A stretch of 41,548 nt of DNA from Acidimicrobiaceae bacterium (GCA_003161575.1 PMOE01000074.1:1-41548); one strand, 5' to 3'; counted from the first letter of the stretch, positions 8,926 to 17,907 are shown. Translations and numbers: made by a program. The notes: generated by a model from the letters alone, not told the origin.

Positions 8926-9522
8926 TCAGGTGCTCGTCAGTTCGGGCGGCAAGAGCAGGCTGACGGCTACGGCCAGCTCGTCATAGACCCGGGACATAGT
9001 GGACCACCCGTTGATCCACCCCACCAGGGCCGAATACCAGACATGGCCGATGATCCGGGCCCGTTCGGAGGGGTCGGGGGGCTGCGGCTCGCCGATGGCC
9101 CGGGTGATGATCCCCTCCATTAGCCGGGTGATCTGCTGCTGGCATCCGACGGCGGCGAGATCGGGTGAAGACAGCGATGTGAACACGGCTGCCACCAGCC
9201 GGGGCTGGCGTCCCATGGCCCGCAGCGCCCGGTCGAGGACGTCGAGGACCCGCTCGGCCGGGAGGTCGCCCCGGGCCGGTTGCTGGGATAGTCGCGAGTC
9301 GAGGAGCTCGATCCAGTGCACGAGGGTGGCCGCCAGCAGGTGGTCCTTCGAGGTGAAATACCGGTAGACGGTGCCCATGGCCACGTCGGCCCGAGCCGCC
9401 ACGTCGCGCATCTGCACCGCCTCGTAGCCGCCCTCGAGGCCGAGGCTCATGGCGGCGTCGACCACCCGTTGACGCCGCGCCTGCTGGGCGCGGGTGAGGG
9501 GACGGACCGCCGCCTGCTGCAC
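8926..9522 (-). CDS. TetR family regulator, KstR-like
   Basis: Transcriptional repressor of 198 residues. The N-terminal helix-turn-helix spans about residues 16-62 and contains GGYEAVQMRDVAARADVA followed by GTVYRYFTSKDHLLAA. This closely follows the DNA-binding domain of KstR, the actinobacterial regulator of cholesterol catabolism, as I recall it. The rest is a helical ligand domain. The start is a GTG at 9522 without an evident ribosome binding site. Eighteen bases upstream is a palindrome fitting the KstR operator pattern, so autoregulation is likely. KstR itself responds to steroid-CoA thioesters; whether this one does is inference. A broader KstR-like fatty-acid regulator is the main alternative. 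Confidence 0.85.
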   Translation of the reverse strand: MQQAAVRPLTRAQQARRQRVVDAAMSLGLEGGYEAVQMRDVAARADVAMGTVYRYFTSKDHLLAATLVHWIELLDSRLSQQPARGDLPAERVLDVLDRALRAMGRQPRLVAAVFTSLSSPDLAAVGCQQQITRLMEGIITRAIGEPQPPDPSERARIIGHVWYSALVGWINGWSTMSRVYDELAVAVSLLLPPELTST

Positions 9523-9539
9523 CCCAAGAGGTTAACCGC

Positions 9540-9553
9540 TAGAACAGGTTCCA
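9540..9553. promoter_or_regulatory. putative KstR-type operator
   Basis: TAGAACAGGTTCCA fits the published KstR pattern T-N2-AAC-N2-GTT-N2-A at every fixed position. It lies 18-31 bases upstream of the KstR-like gene start, where an autoregulatory operator would be expected. Confidence 0.6.
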
Positions 9554-9572
9554 AAAAGGACCCTGGCCAGGG
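9553..9572 (-). terminator. possible intrinsic terminator after FUSC gene
   Basis: The 12-base palindrome CCCTGGCCAGGG (9561-9572) is followed on the minus strand by TCC and five T residues (9553-9557). It lies 22 bases past the FUSC stop. The stem is only 4-5 bp with a GGCC loop, so it would be weak. Confidence 0.35.
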
Positions 9573-9593
9573 GCGCTGCTCTCGGGATCGTCC

Positions 9594-11924
9594 TCAGATC
9601 AAGGGGGTGGTGTGCCCGTGGCGCACGAACAGCTCGGCCGAGGCGGCCAGTTGGCCCTGTAGGACGCGCTCGTCGTCGAGCACCTCGCGGGCCCAGAGCA
9701 TCCGGAGCACCGACCGCACCAGGTCGACCCGGCGGGAAGCCCGGGCATCGTAGAAGGCTCCGATGAGCACGGCGTCGAGGGCCTGGTGGTGCTCTGGAGT
9801 CGGTGCAAGGTTGCGATCGCCACCGCGCAGCGCCTCACCGAATTGCCGATACCAGTCGCGCGTGGCGTTGCTCGCGTCGCGCAGCGCGGCCCCGGCGATG
9901 TCGACGGACTCGATCGCAGCACCCTCCTCTTCGGGCAACGCGTCGAGGGTGGCCAGCTGGAACGCAGCCTGGCGAATGCGCACCGCTCCCGTGAAGAGTT
10001 CCGACACCGTCGCGATGGGGACCACCTTGGCGCCTCGTTCCCAGACGAACTGTCGGAATGCGTCGTCGAGGCGCAGAAAGGTGATCTGCGCCTCGGCTCG
10101 GCTCGGCTCGATATCGAAGTTGTTCCCCGGGATGGTCAGGCGCTCGATCGCTGCGGCGAGGTAGGTCGAACCTGAGGCAAACGCGTTAGACAGGGCGCGT
10201 CCTAATTCCGCGGTGGCGCCACGGGGCCAGAACAAAAGGCCGACAACGACGCTGACGGCGCAGCCGAGGGCGACGTCTTCGATCCTGGTGAGCCCGACCG
10301 TCCATCCGGTTGGCTGGATGATGTTGAACAGGACGACCACGGTCACGGTGAAGCCCGCCTGGCCGGTGGCAAAGGAGATCATGGTTGGTGCCACTCCGGC
10401 CAGAAATACGGCCAGCGGAAGCACCGCCCACAACAGCACGGAGTGGTTGCTCAGGCCGAACAAGATGGCCGACCCGATGATGAAGCCGGCGACGGTTCCG
10501 GCGATGGCCCGCAGCGCGGTAGCCCCGGTTCCGAGCGCGTTGGATCGGAGCACGGATAAGGTCCCGAGGACGACCCAGAAGCCGTGCTCGACGTTGGTGG
10601 ACTCCGCCACCGCGACGGCCAGCGCCAGTCCGATGGCGCCGCGCAGGGCGTTGCGGAGCCACACCGATTGCAAGGTGAGGTGAGAGGACAACATGTCCGC
10701 TAGGGACGATCGTCCGCGGTAGAGCCAGTCGGAGGCCTTGGCCAACCTTCCCCCGCCTTCGGTGCTGTTGCGGACCCATGCCCCGCTGGCTTCGAGCGTG
10801 GCGTCCGCCACCATCTCGGTGGCCAGGCCGAGCGCCCGGGCGTGGAAGGCGGGGTCGATGGACGACAAGAGGCGCATGTCGCCTTCGTTCTCAACCGCCG
10901 GGTGCTCGGCCGAGTCGTCGTCAGCGATGAACCGGACGACCTCGGCCCCGATCGAGTTGATTCTCAGATCCTCGAGCTGCGTTCGCTCTGTCGCCACGGC
11001 GTTGACGATCGCCGCATCCTCGACCGGGTGGCCCTGGCGGTCGCAGATCAGGCTGGCCGATGCCGCCAAGGTACGGGCCACCGCCGCGTTGATCGTTTGG
11101 ACCCGGGCCAAAGAGAGCGTTGGCGCTTCAGGGTCGGCCGTCATCGCGTTGGTCCCGACCCACTCCATCCGACCGACCAGTTTGGCCAGCGCAGAGGCTC
11201 CGGGTGTCGCGCCGGTCGGCGGGTACGGCGTTGCCTCGAACTGCTGGCGCAACGCGGTCAGCGCCGAATCGGCCGCCAACGCGATGTCGGGGTCCCGGTG
11301 CCCCGCGGCGTGGGCGCCGGCGAGTCGGCTCAGTGCGCTGGCGGCGGCCGACAGGAGGCGGCGGAGGTCGTTGTGCCAGGGTCGTGGCCACACCAGCATG
11401 CAGGCGGTGATGGAGAAGACCCCGGCCAACGACCAGCCGAGGAGGCGTGCGGGGATTTGCGAGGGCGGTGCGGCCACCGCGACAGGTAACACGAAGGTGA
11501 GCAGCGCAGCCACCGTCCCGGTCGCAGCCTGCGGGCTGAAGATTCCGCAGAACAGCACCGCAAAGCCGACTACTCCCATGGCGACGACGGCGAGCACGAT
11601 GTGGGTGGAGCACAAAGTGCCGACGGTGATGAAGACCACACCGACGACGAACAGTGCAAGGTACGAGACCAGGCGGGTCCGCGGCCGCCCCGGGAGGTCC
11701 ACGAGGAGCAGCAGCGCAAACGCGCCGAAGGCGGCGAACAGGCTGGTCTGGGAGTTTGCGACAACCTCGTAACTGAGGGCGAAGACTCCCGGCATCACCA
11801 CTGCGGCCCTGATCGACCGCTTGACGGTCAACCACTCCGGGTCGCGTCGCGCCGCGGCGCGCCAGAGGCGCCCGAGGAGGCGTCGGGGCTCGTGGGCCCC
11901 GCGGCCCGTCTGCTCAGCACCCAT
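9594..11924 (-). CDS. FUSC family inner-membrane protein (fusaric acid resistance-like)
   Basis: Large membrane protein of about 776 residues with the duplicated FUSC architecture: a first hydrophobic block of about six helices (from IRAAVVMPGVFALSYEV to SITACMLVWPRPW), a soluble helical middle section, a second block of helices (NALRGAIGLALAVAVAES to VVVGLLFWPRG), and a soluble C-terminal domain. Each block ends in the characteristic FWPRG/VWPRPW segment. FUSC proteins are linked to efflux of aromatic acids and similar compounds. The ATG at 11924 has GGGAG eight bases upstream and is preferred over 11960. It is divergent from a TetR gene, the usual arrangement of an efflux gene with its repressor. 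Confidence 0.88.
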   Translation of the reverse strand: MGAEQTGRGAHEPRRLLGRLWRAAARRDPEWLTVKRSIRAAVVMPGVFALSYEVVANSQTSLFAAFGAFALLLLVDLPGRPRTRLVSYLALFVVGVVFITVGTLCSTHIVLAVVAMGVVGFAVLFCGIFSPQAATGTVAALLTFVLPVAVAAPPSQIPARLLGWSLAGVFSITACMLVWPRPWHNDLRRLLSAAASALSRLAGAHAAGHRDPDIALAADSALTALRQQFEATPYPPTGATPGASALAKLVGRMEWVGTNAMTADPEAPTLSLARVQTINAAVARTLAASASLICDRQGHPVEDAAIVNAVATERTQLEDLRINSIGAEVVRFIADDDSAEHPAVENEGDMRLLSSIDPAFHARALGLATEMVADATLEASGAWVRNSTEGGGRLAKASDWLYRGRSSLADMLSSHLTLQSVWLRNALRGAIGLALAVAVAESTNVEHGFWVVLGTLSVLRSNALGTGATALRAIAGTVAGFIIGSAILFGLSNHSVLLWAVLPLAVFLAGVAPTMISFATGQAGFTVTVVVLFNIIQPTGWTVGLTRIEDVALGCAVSVVVGLLFWPRGATAELGRALSNAFASGSTYLAAAIERLTIPGNNFDIEPSRAEAQITFLRLDDAFRQFVWERGAKVVPIATVSELFTGAVRIRQAAFQLATLDALPEEEGAAIESVDIAGAALRDASNATRDWYRQFGEALRGGDRNLAPTPEHHQALDAVLIGAFYDARASRRVDLVRSVLRMLWAREVLDDERVLQGQLAASAELFVRHGHTTPLI

Positions 11925-11981
11925 GATTCGCTCCCACTTCGCCGACGCAGTCTGGGACAACCGGGGCGAACCCGGTCAAAC

Positions 11982-11987
11982 TACTCT
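11982..11987 (+). promoter_or_regulatory. possible -10 element for tetR
   Basis: TACTCT (TANNNT) lies 8 bases before the ATG at 11996. That spacing would place transcription start at or next to the ATG, giving a leaderless mRNA as is common in actinobacteria. No -35 is obvious. Confidence 0.3.
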
Positions 11988-11995
11988 GACGGGTC

Positions 11996-12904
11996 ATGGG
12001 CCGCCCGACTCCCCCCTCGTCAGCGGGGCCGCGCAAGGGCATCTTGGACACGCCGGTGGCCGAGGAGGTGGTGCCGACGGTGACGGACGGCCAGAGCGCA
12101 GACACCACCCGCAGCGGGGATGCCCCAGGAGCGGCCGAGGTGGCCACGACCGATGGCCGGGTCCCGGGCCAACGCGGCCGGGCAACCCGTCAGCGACTCC
12201 TTGAAGCGACCGTCGAGCTGCTGTCGACAACCCCATGGCGTTCGGTCAAGGTCATCGACATCGCCCGGAGCGCGGGCACGTCGCCGGCCACGTTCTACCA
12301 ATACTTCGAGAACGTCGAGCAGGCCATCGGCGTACTGGCCGAAGAGATGGTGGAAGAGGCGGTCGACGTGGCCGAGCTTGTGGCCGGCGACTGGTCGCCC
12401 CAAGCCAGCTGGGAGACCGCACTCGGGGTGATCGAGGGTTTCTTGGACTACTGGGAAGCCAACCGGGCGGTCTTTCGCGTGGTCGATCTGGCCACAGAGG
12501 AGGGCGACACCCAGCTGCGAGGGGTGCGGGTCCGTGCCCTCAATGCCGTGACCGTCGCCCTGGCCAGGGTGATCACCCTGCACGCGCCGGGGGGTGGGGG
12601 TCCGACGGGGACGACGACCAGCTCGCCGGCGGGCTCTGATCCCATGGCCGTCGCCGGAACGCTGGTGGCCATGTATGCCAGCGTCGCCGCCCACCGTTTC
12701 GGGTTCGAGTTCTGGGGAATTCGTACCCGCGCCCTGATCGACAGTCAGGCACGCCTGCTGCACTGGTCGGTCACCGGTCGGCCCGGTCCCGAAGGGGTGG
12801 TCGGCCGAGAGCCCCTCCGGGTTTCGCGGTCGGCGGCCCCGCGCACGGGTCCTGTGCTCGGGGGGGCCGTCGTCTCTCACCGCACCGCACGACACGACTC
12901 CTGA
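11996..12904 (+). CDS. TetR family transcriptional regulator
   Basis: Repressor of up to 302 residues, longer than the usual 190-230. A disordered N-terminal stretch of about 55 residues precedes the helix-turn-helix: RATRQRLLEATVELL, then VKVIDIARSAGTSPATFYQYFENVEQAI. The ligand domain follows and ends in a second low-complexity tail. The NTD may be shorter if an internal start is used, but none has a clear ribosome binding site. Divergent from the FUSC gene with only 35-70 bases between, so it probably controls that gene and itself. It is also one candidate for the factor that reads the CTGACG-N3-CGTCAG palindromes elsewhere in the window, with no direct evidence. Confidence 0.85.
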   Translation: MGRPTPPSSAGPRKGILDTPVAEEVVPTVTDGQSADTTRSGDAPGAAEVATTDGRVPGQRGRATRQRLLEATVELLSTTPWRSVKVIDIARSAGTSPATFYQYFENVEQAIGVLAEEMVEEAVDVAELVAGDWSPQASWETALGVIEGFLDYWEANRAVFRVVDLATEEGDTQLRGVRVRALNAVTVALARVITLHAPGGGGPTGTTTSSPAGSDPMAVAGTLVAMYASVAAHRFGFEFWGIRTRALIDSQARLLHWSVTGRPGPEGVVGREPLRVSRSAAPRTGPVLGGAVVSHRTARHDS

Positions 12905-12965
12905 AGGGCCCCCCTGCCTCAACGTGTGCGCATGGGTACCCGAGCAGGTCGCTGCGGACGAGAAG

Positions 12966-13478
12966 TCACTCGCCAGTGGTGCCGTCAAGAAGCTCTCTGG
13001 TGGCGTCGGCGTGTCCGGCATGGCGCGCTGTCTCGTTGAGAAGATGGAGCAGGACCCACCGAAGGTCCGTGCCCTCTTGCCTGGTGCATGGCTCGGCGAG
13101 TGAGGGTATCGCCCGGACGGCGGCGTCGGTCGCGACCCCCCGGGCCCGGTAGGCGGCCACAGCCGCCGCCACCGTGAGTTCGGGGCCCGGGCTGAACTCC
13201 TCTTCAGCGCGGCTGACTTCCTGCCCACCCATCCCGCCGTCGATCCATCGCCGTTCGACGTGGGTGAGGTGGTTCACGATGCCGAGGAGCGAGATCAATG
13301 CGTCGTTCGGCCTCCACCGTGCCTGCTCGTCATTGAGTCCCACGATCTTCCTGAGCACCGCGCCGCGAAGGAACCCGAGCCATCGCAGGAGTAACTCGCG
13401 CTCGTTGGGAGTTCCGGTGGGGAAACCGATCTCAGGGTCAGGCGGCATGGTGCCAAAGTAGGGCAGATCCCCGTTCAC
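12966..13478 (-). CDS. DinB-like (DUF664) four-helix protein
   Basis: About 170 residues of the DinB/YfiT superfamily, whose members are metal-dependent thiol transferases, for example acting with mycothiol. The first metal His is in NHLTHVERRW and the others in HLLNETARHAGHAD near the C-terminus, matching the three-His site. The GTG at 13478 has AGGGG just upstream; an ATG at 13448 is the alternative. It is convergent with the second tetR gene. Substrate and thiol partner are unknown. Confidence 0.8.
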   Translation of the reverse strand: MNGDLPYFGTMPPDPEIGFPTGTPNERELLLRWLGFLRGAVLRKIVGLNDEQARWRPNDALISLLGIVNHLTHVERRWIDGGMGGQEVSRAEEEFSPGPELTVAAAVAAYRARGVATDAAVRAIPSLAEPCTRQEGTDLRWVLLHLLNETARHAGHADATRELLDGTTGE

Positions 13479-13623
13479 CGGCCCCTGTGGATCCCAATTC
13501 CGGTATTCCTCTCACCGCGGGCGACGGCCGGTTGGTCGTTCTTCGGAGTTCGCGGAAGGCCGAGGATTCGGTCAGTGCGAGGTCGCGAGTCGCTGTCGAG
13601 GAGAAGTGATTTCTCGATGGACG

Positions 13624-14259
13624 CTACGGCCGGATCTCGTACTCGCCATGACGGGTGCGGATGCCCATTGCGTGGACCCCGGGCACCCCGTCAACCAGCC
13701 GCAACGAGACGTGGGCCCGATGGAGCCAGCGTTCCAGCTGTGCCGGATCGCCGGGCGTCAGCTCCAACCAGGCCACGCCGGTGGCTCCGTTGGTATGGGC
13801 GACCGACATCGTTCCGGGGTAGTCCGAGGGATCGTCCCATTGCATGAAGAACGGGAGCCAACCGTCGACCAACGAGAGCCCGAGACCGGCCGCCCGCCAG
13901 GTCAGCCGTACCCCGTCGGGACGCAGCCGGGAGCGGTGCTCAACGGCCAGCCCGAGTTCTGCGGCGACCGACTCGATGTCGAAAGTTCGCAGCGACCAGC
14001 GGACGATCCGCTCGCCGCCCTCAATGTGCTTGATGAGCGACCGACCGAACTCGTTGTTCACAGCCAGCGTTGGGTCCACGACGCCGAGAAGCTCGAGATA
14101 CTGGGCCCCGAGGGGCACGACTCGGTTCGCCGTGCCCAGCTCGGGGTGGCGACCGCCGTCCCGCACGGCGAAGCCAGCGCAGCGAAGCCGCTCCGAGGCG
14201 GCGTCGAGGTCCGAGACGCCGACGATGACCTGGCTCAACAGCAAGACTGCATTTTGCAC
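13624..14259 (-). CDS. VOC superfamily (glyoxalase-like) protein
   Basis: Glyoxalase-like domain protein. The segment VIVGVSDLDAASERLRCAGF opens the first VOC module, followed by GTANRVVPLGAQYLELLGVVD, typical of the Glyoxalase_3-like group. A second module follows RWSLRTFDIESVAAELGL. The frame is open with an ATG at 14364, but the first 35 residues look non-native, so I start at the GTG at 14259, which has a G-rich stretch upstream and leaves room for a divergent promoter. Metal ligands are not obvious, so catalytic activity is doubtful. Confidence 0.72.
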   Translation of the reverse strand: MQNAVLLLSQVIVGVSDLDAASERLRCAGFAVRDGGRHPELGTANRVVPLGAQYLELLGVVDPTLAVNNEFGRSLIKHIEGGERIVRWSLRTFDIESVAAELGLAVEHRSRLRPDGVRLTWRAAGLGLSLVDGWLPFFMQWDDPSDYPGTMSVAHTNGATGVAWLELTPGDPAQLERWLHRAHVSLRLVDGVPGVHAMGIRTRHGEYEIRP

Positions 14260-14405
14260 GCCCGACCCCAGTCCGGCCACACCGAGCCTGGACCAGCGGT
14301 CTACTTCGCCAGGCGACGGCGTCCGATCATCGCCTCGGTATGTTGTCGGCACGATGCCGAGCATGTGAGTGAGATGGGCGGTTCTTGACGCACTACCTTG
14401 GGCTT

Positions 14406-15149
14406 ATGACGCCAGAAGAGCTGGTGCAAACGGTATGTCCCACCATCGGAGCCCTTGGCGCCGCGTGGTACTTCGTGCCCGAGACGCTGGCCCGGGGTCG
14501 CGGCCTTGGCCTGGACGGGTTCCGCTTCTATTTCCTCGGGCGCGGCGGCGTGCTGGGGGACGTCGAGGCGCCGGTGGTCATCAGTGCCTTTGGGTACTTC
14601 AACCCCTCGCTGGTGGAAAAGATGTGGGTCTCGGGCGCAAAGACACTGGCTCCCCGCCAGGCCGGCCGGGCCTACGTGGCCGCGAGCCACGATTTCGGCC
14701 GAACCCACTTCACTGAAGTGGCCGGCCTCGACCGGTTTTGCTCGGCGGCCGAAGCGGTTGTCCGAGCGGCCGACCCGGCGGCCCTTGCCCTCTTCGCCGG
14801 GTGGCGTGGGGAGCCGCTCCCCGAGGATCTTCCGGCCCGGGCGATGCAGATGGTGAGCACCTTGCGCGAGTTCCGCGGCAGCGCCCACCTCTTGGCGGTG
14901 GTGGCGTCGGGTATCTCGCCGAAGATGGCCCACTATCTCCGCCACCCCGACAACTTCGCCACGTTCGGTTGGGCCGAATCAGACGTACCGGCCACAACCG
15001 CCGAAGATCGGGCCGCGCTGGCGGCCTCTGAGAAACTGACGGACCGGTTGGTATTGCCGGCCTACCGGGCGCTTGACGACGCTGGACGCGAAGCGTTGGT
15101 GACCGGGCTCGAGCGTATGCAGGCAGCTCTTGCTCTTGGCGCGCCATAG
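14406..15149 (+). CDS. SCO6745-like family protein, function unknown
   Basis: Soluble all-helical protein of 247 residues resembling the actinobacterial SCO6745 family. Visible features are the N-terminal TIGALGAAWYFVPETLARGRGLG, a FYFLGRGGVLGDV segment, and a central region with few charged active-site candidates. No transmembrane segment, nucleotide motif or helix-turn-helix is seen. The ATG at 14406 is chosen over a TTG at 14385. Family members are widespread in actinobacteria without a known role; the family assignment rests on pattern memory, so it is moderate. Divergent from the VOC gene. Confidence 0.7.
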   Translation: MTPEELVQTVCPTIGALGAAWYFVPETLARGRGLGLDGFRFYFLGRGGVLGDVEAPVVISAFGYFNPSLVEKMWVSGAKTLAPRQAGRAYVAASHDFGRTHFTEVAGLDRFCSAAEAVVRAADPAALALFAGWRGEPLPEDLPARAMQMVSTLREFRGSAHLLAVVASGISPKMAHYLRHPDNFATFGWAESDVPATTAEDRAALAASEKLTDRLVLPAYRALDDAGREALVTGLERMQAALALGAP

Positions 15150-15271
15150 GGGCTGATCCCGCGTCGGCGAACCTCCACTCCTCAGCGGTAATCGATTAAA
15201 CGACCAGGACGAGGGCACGAGTCGGGTGATGGGCCCGCAGACCGTGTGCAGGTCCGCAACCGGCTGGCTAC

Positions 15272-16240
15272 TCACAGCACCGCGGTCGGGTTGAGTGGAC
15301 TGCCGAGCCCACCGGTGAAGGGCAGCGGGGACGCATCGAGGAGAAAGGTGGCCTGACCGCTCGCCGCGCAGGCGTCGGCGAGCTCGTCGAGGACCCAGTT
15401 CTGCCCCTGCGTCATCCCCATCTCGACGAGATGGAGGAGATGGACCGGAAGGTAGATGGCGGGGTCCTCGCACGGGAAGACCTCCAACGGCAGCGTGTCG
15501 GTGGCTACGGCGCCGACATCGCGGCGGGCGAACCACTCGGCGGTGGCCATGGTGAGCCCCGGGGTGGGCCACGTGTAGCTGATGAGGTTGCGCTCGAGGG
15601 GGGGGCCGCCGCCCGGGCCAGGCCTCCCGGGCAGCGCCAGGTGGGCCATCTGTCCGGTGCGGACCAGCACGACGTCACCGGCCTCGATCTCCACCCGGCC
15701 GAGCTCTGCCGCCGCGTCGAGGTCGTCGGGGGTGATCGGGTACCCCGGATCCAACAGATCGAGGCCCTTGGCCCGGGGTACATCGAGGAGGACGCCCCGG
15801 CTCACCAAAGTGCGCACCAGATGGATGCCGCAACGCTGTGCCCCCTCCTCGGTCACCGTCGAGGCCGGGTACCCGTTCCAGATGAACCCGCCGTAGCTGA
15901 CGTGGGCCAGGCCGTCCCAGTGGGTGGCGCACTGGGTCGCCAGCTCGACAACGTCTTCATTGGAGGAGATCCAGTCCGGGTCGTCGCTGAGCGGGTCGTG
16001 CAGAGCAATCATCGTGCGCTTCGGATTGATGCGTCCGGGGATGAACCCGGCCTGGATGCCTTCGGCCTCCGAGAGGCCGAGCGAAAGAGAGAATGCCTGG
16101 CCGCTGCGCACACTCGCTGCCCCGCGCCGACGCGCCGCGTCGTCGATCAGGTTCAAGGTGCCGAGCTGGTCATCGTCGCCCCAGCGGCCCCAGTTTCGGA
16201 CACGGGCCGCGATCTCGGCGAATTGTTCCGGGACGGACAT
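15272..16240 (-). CDS. cyclase family hydrolase (kynurenine formamidase-like)
   Basis: Metal-dependent amidase/cyclase of 322 residues, PF04199 family. The signature is TQCATHWDGLAHVSY, a variant of the HxGTHxDxPxH metal motif. The rest includes the family's GVLLDVPRAKG and AGDVVLVRTG segments. Members hydrolyse formylkynurenine, isatin or cyclic amides and lactones. The ATG at 16240 is preceded by CGGAGGT, though spaced longer than usual. It lies 39 bases downstream of the PLP enzyme on the same strand, so the two are probably co-transcribed. Substrate unknown. Confidence 0.85.
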   Translation of the reverse strand: MSVPEQFAEIAARVRNWGRWGDDDQLGTLNLIDDAARRRGAASVRSGQAFSLSLGLSEAEGIQAGFIPGRINPKRTMIALHDPLSDDPDWISSNEDVVELATQCATHWDGLAHVSYGGFIWNGYPASTVTEEGAQRCGIHLVRTLVSRGVLLDVPRAKGLDLLDPGYPITPDDLDAAAELGRVEIEAGDVVLVRTGQMAHLALPGRPGPGGGPPLERNLISYTWPTPGLTMATAEWFARRDVGAVATDTLPLEVFPCEDPAIYLPVHLLHLVEMGMTQGQNWVLDELADACAASGQATFLLDASPLPFTGGLGSPLNPTAVL

Positions 16241-16279
16241 CGGGGCACTGTACCTCCGGCGATGCCCTTCTCCGCTGGT

Positions 16280-17563
16280 TCAGGCGCTGGTGCCGTAGGT
16301 GGTGGAACGGTCGGTACTCCGCTGAGTTCCGATGGTCCCGACCGCTGTGCGCAGGTCGATCACCAGATCGTCGACGGTTGCGGCGCTGCCGGCGTGCACC
16401 GTTGCGTGCAGACTGTCGGGATTTGCCTGGCGGTCGAGGTACCAGCCCCGAGACGACAGCGCCTGGCCGACGGCGAAGATGTCGAGAGACGCAGGATCGT
16501 CGGCGCCGAAAGCGATCACGGTTGCCGGCGGGTCGCCCCGCACCGCCAGCCCGTCGATCGACTCGACCCCGGCGCGCAACCGGAGTGCCGCGTCGTGTGC
16601 GAGCTGCGTCAACGCCAGGTAACCATCGAGACCGAGGTACATGACGACAGCCCAGGCCGCGGCAATCGGTCCGGCTGGCCGGGTTCCGGCCACCGCGCTC
16701 GAGGCGTAGAAGCCGCCCAGCCAGTCGTCGGTCACGAACACCTGATGTCGGGCGAGCTCCGGCGTGCGGTAACAGATCACCGACACCCCCTTGGCCGCGT
16801 AGCCGTACTTGTGGAGGTCGGCCGACATGGAGGTCACCCCCGGTACCGTAAAGTCGAACGGCTCGTTGAACCGGCCGAGCCGCGTCAAAAAGGGCAGCAA
16901 GAAGCCCCCCATGCAGGCGTCGACGTGGAAGAGCAGCCCCCGTTCAGTGGCCAGAGCGCCTAACTCTTCGATCGGGTCGACCACCCCGTGGGGATAGGTG
17001 GGGGCCGAGCCGACCAGCAATATGGTCCGGTCCGTCACCGCGGCGGCCATGGCCTCGGGGTCGGCCCGAAAGTCAGGACCGACCGGGACCCGCACCAGAT
17101 CAACGTCGAAATAGTCGGCCGCTTTGGTGAACGCGGCGTGGGCGCTGGTGGCCGCCAGCACCTCCGGCCGTTCGATCCCGCGCTCTGTGCGGGCGACGTC
17201 GCGGGCCGTCTTCACGGCATGCAGGAGGCTCTCGGTGCCCCCAGAGGTGAGATGGCCTTGGATCTGCCCGCCGGAAGCGGGGTCATCGGCACCGAGCAGT
17301 GATGCCGTGATCCGCACCAGATCGTGCTGGAGGAACCCGATGCTCGGGAAGGCGAGCACATTGAGTCCGTTCTCCGCGGCGTAGAGCCCGAGGGCCCGTT
17401 CGAGCAGATGATGGACCTCGTCGCCCGCCGAGTACACGAGGCTGTAAACCTTGCCGCCTCGCCAATCGCGGTCGTTGTGCTTCTTCGCGGCCAAAAGGTC
17501 CAGCACCTCGTCGGCCGGCAGGCCGTGGTCGGGTAACGGTGTCGAACCGAAGGGGTCGCTCAC
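16280..17563 (-). CDS. PLP-dependent lyase, sphingosine-1-phosphate-lyase-like
   Basis: Fold-type I PLP enzyme of 427 residues, group II decarboxylase superfamily. The Schiff-base Lys is K252 in SMSADLHKYGYAAKG, Asp215 in FHVDACMGGFLLPF binds the pyridine nitrogen, and LTSGGTES binds phosphate. HVDACMGGFLLPF together with SADLHKYGYAAKG follows sphingosine-1-phosphate lyase more closely than glutamate or aromatic decarboxylases. That enzyme cleaves a long-chain base phosphate to a fatty aldehyde and phosphoethanolamine. Unlike the eukaryotic enzyme there is no membrane anchor. The GTG at 17563 has GAGG upstream. Located between an aldehyde dehydrogenase and a cyclase-family hydrolase. A broader PLP decarboxylase role remains possible. 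Confidence 0.85.
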   Translation of the reverse strand: MSDPFGSTPLPDHGLPADEVLDLLAAKKHNDRDWRGGKVYSLVYSAGDEVHHLLERALGLYAAENGLNVLAFPSIGFLQHDLVRITASLLGADDPASGGQIQGHLTSGGTESLLHAVKTARDVARTERGIERPEVLAATSAHAAFTKAADYFDVDLVRVPVGPDFRADPEAMAAAVTDRTILLVGSAPTYPHGVVDPIEELGALATERGLLFHVDACMGGFLLPFLTRLGRFNEPFDFTVPGVTSMSADLHKYGYAAKGVSVICYRTPELARHQVFVTDDWLGGFYASSAVAGTRPAGPIAAAWAVVMYLGLDGYLALTQLAHDAALRLRAGVESIDGLAVRGDPPATVIAFGADDPASLDIFAVGQALSSRGWYLDRQANPDSLHATVHAGSAATVDDLVIDLRTAVGTIGTQRSTDRSTTYGTSA

Positions 17564-17907
17564 CAGGCCTCGGTAATCAACCCCTGGGTCATCCCGACGG
17601 GCCTGGCATCAATCTCGAACTCCCTCACCGCACCGGCCCTTCTCCGTTGTCCGCACCGTTGGCCCGACGGGATCCTAGGTCAGCGGCCCCGAGGGTTTCT
17701 GGCGAATGCCGCTCACAGAAGGGTCAGCACGCGCCGGACCCTCGGCCCGCGTACGGTGGCCGCCGAGATGAAGGGAATCCGGTGAAATTTGCCGAGGAGC
17801 CGGCCGAGTAGGAAGGGGCCAGTGGATCGGCTCATTGTCACGCCGTGGCGGCGCTCCGAGGGACAACGATCGATTGGTTTTCGGGATTGGCGACGTGGCC
17901 CACGGAG
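17564..17907. other. intergenic stretch, 344 bases
   Basis: Lies between the PLP enzyme start and the aldehyde dehydrogenase stop. No convincing gene. AGGGTC (17720-17725) and GACCCT (17737-17742) can form a 6-bp stem with an 11-base loop, possibly a weak terminator after the dehydrogenase gene. The promoter of the PLP gene must be near its end. Confidence 0.5.

Noticed and set aside
7612-9123. Long plus-strand open frame of 503 codons
   Set aside because: It mirrors the zinc alcohol dehydrogenase on the minus strand and contains only codon-shadow sequence rich in Asp/Gly/Arg.
11987-11996. TGAC-GG-GTCA dyad as another copy of the catabolic operator
   Set aside because: Only a 4-bp arm on each side, spacing differs from CTGACG-N3-CGTCAG, and it overlaps the tetR start codon.
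15189-15198. TAATCGATTA palindrome in a convergent gap
   Set aside because: Ten bases, no promoter nearby, and no second copy; likely chance.
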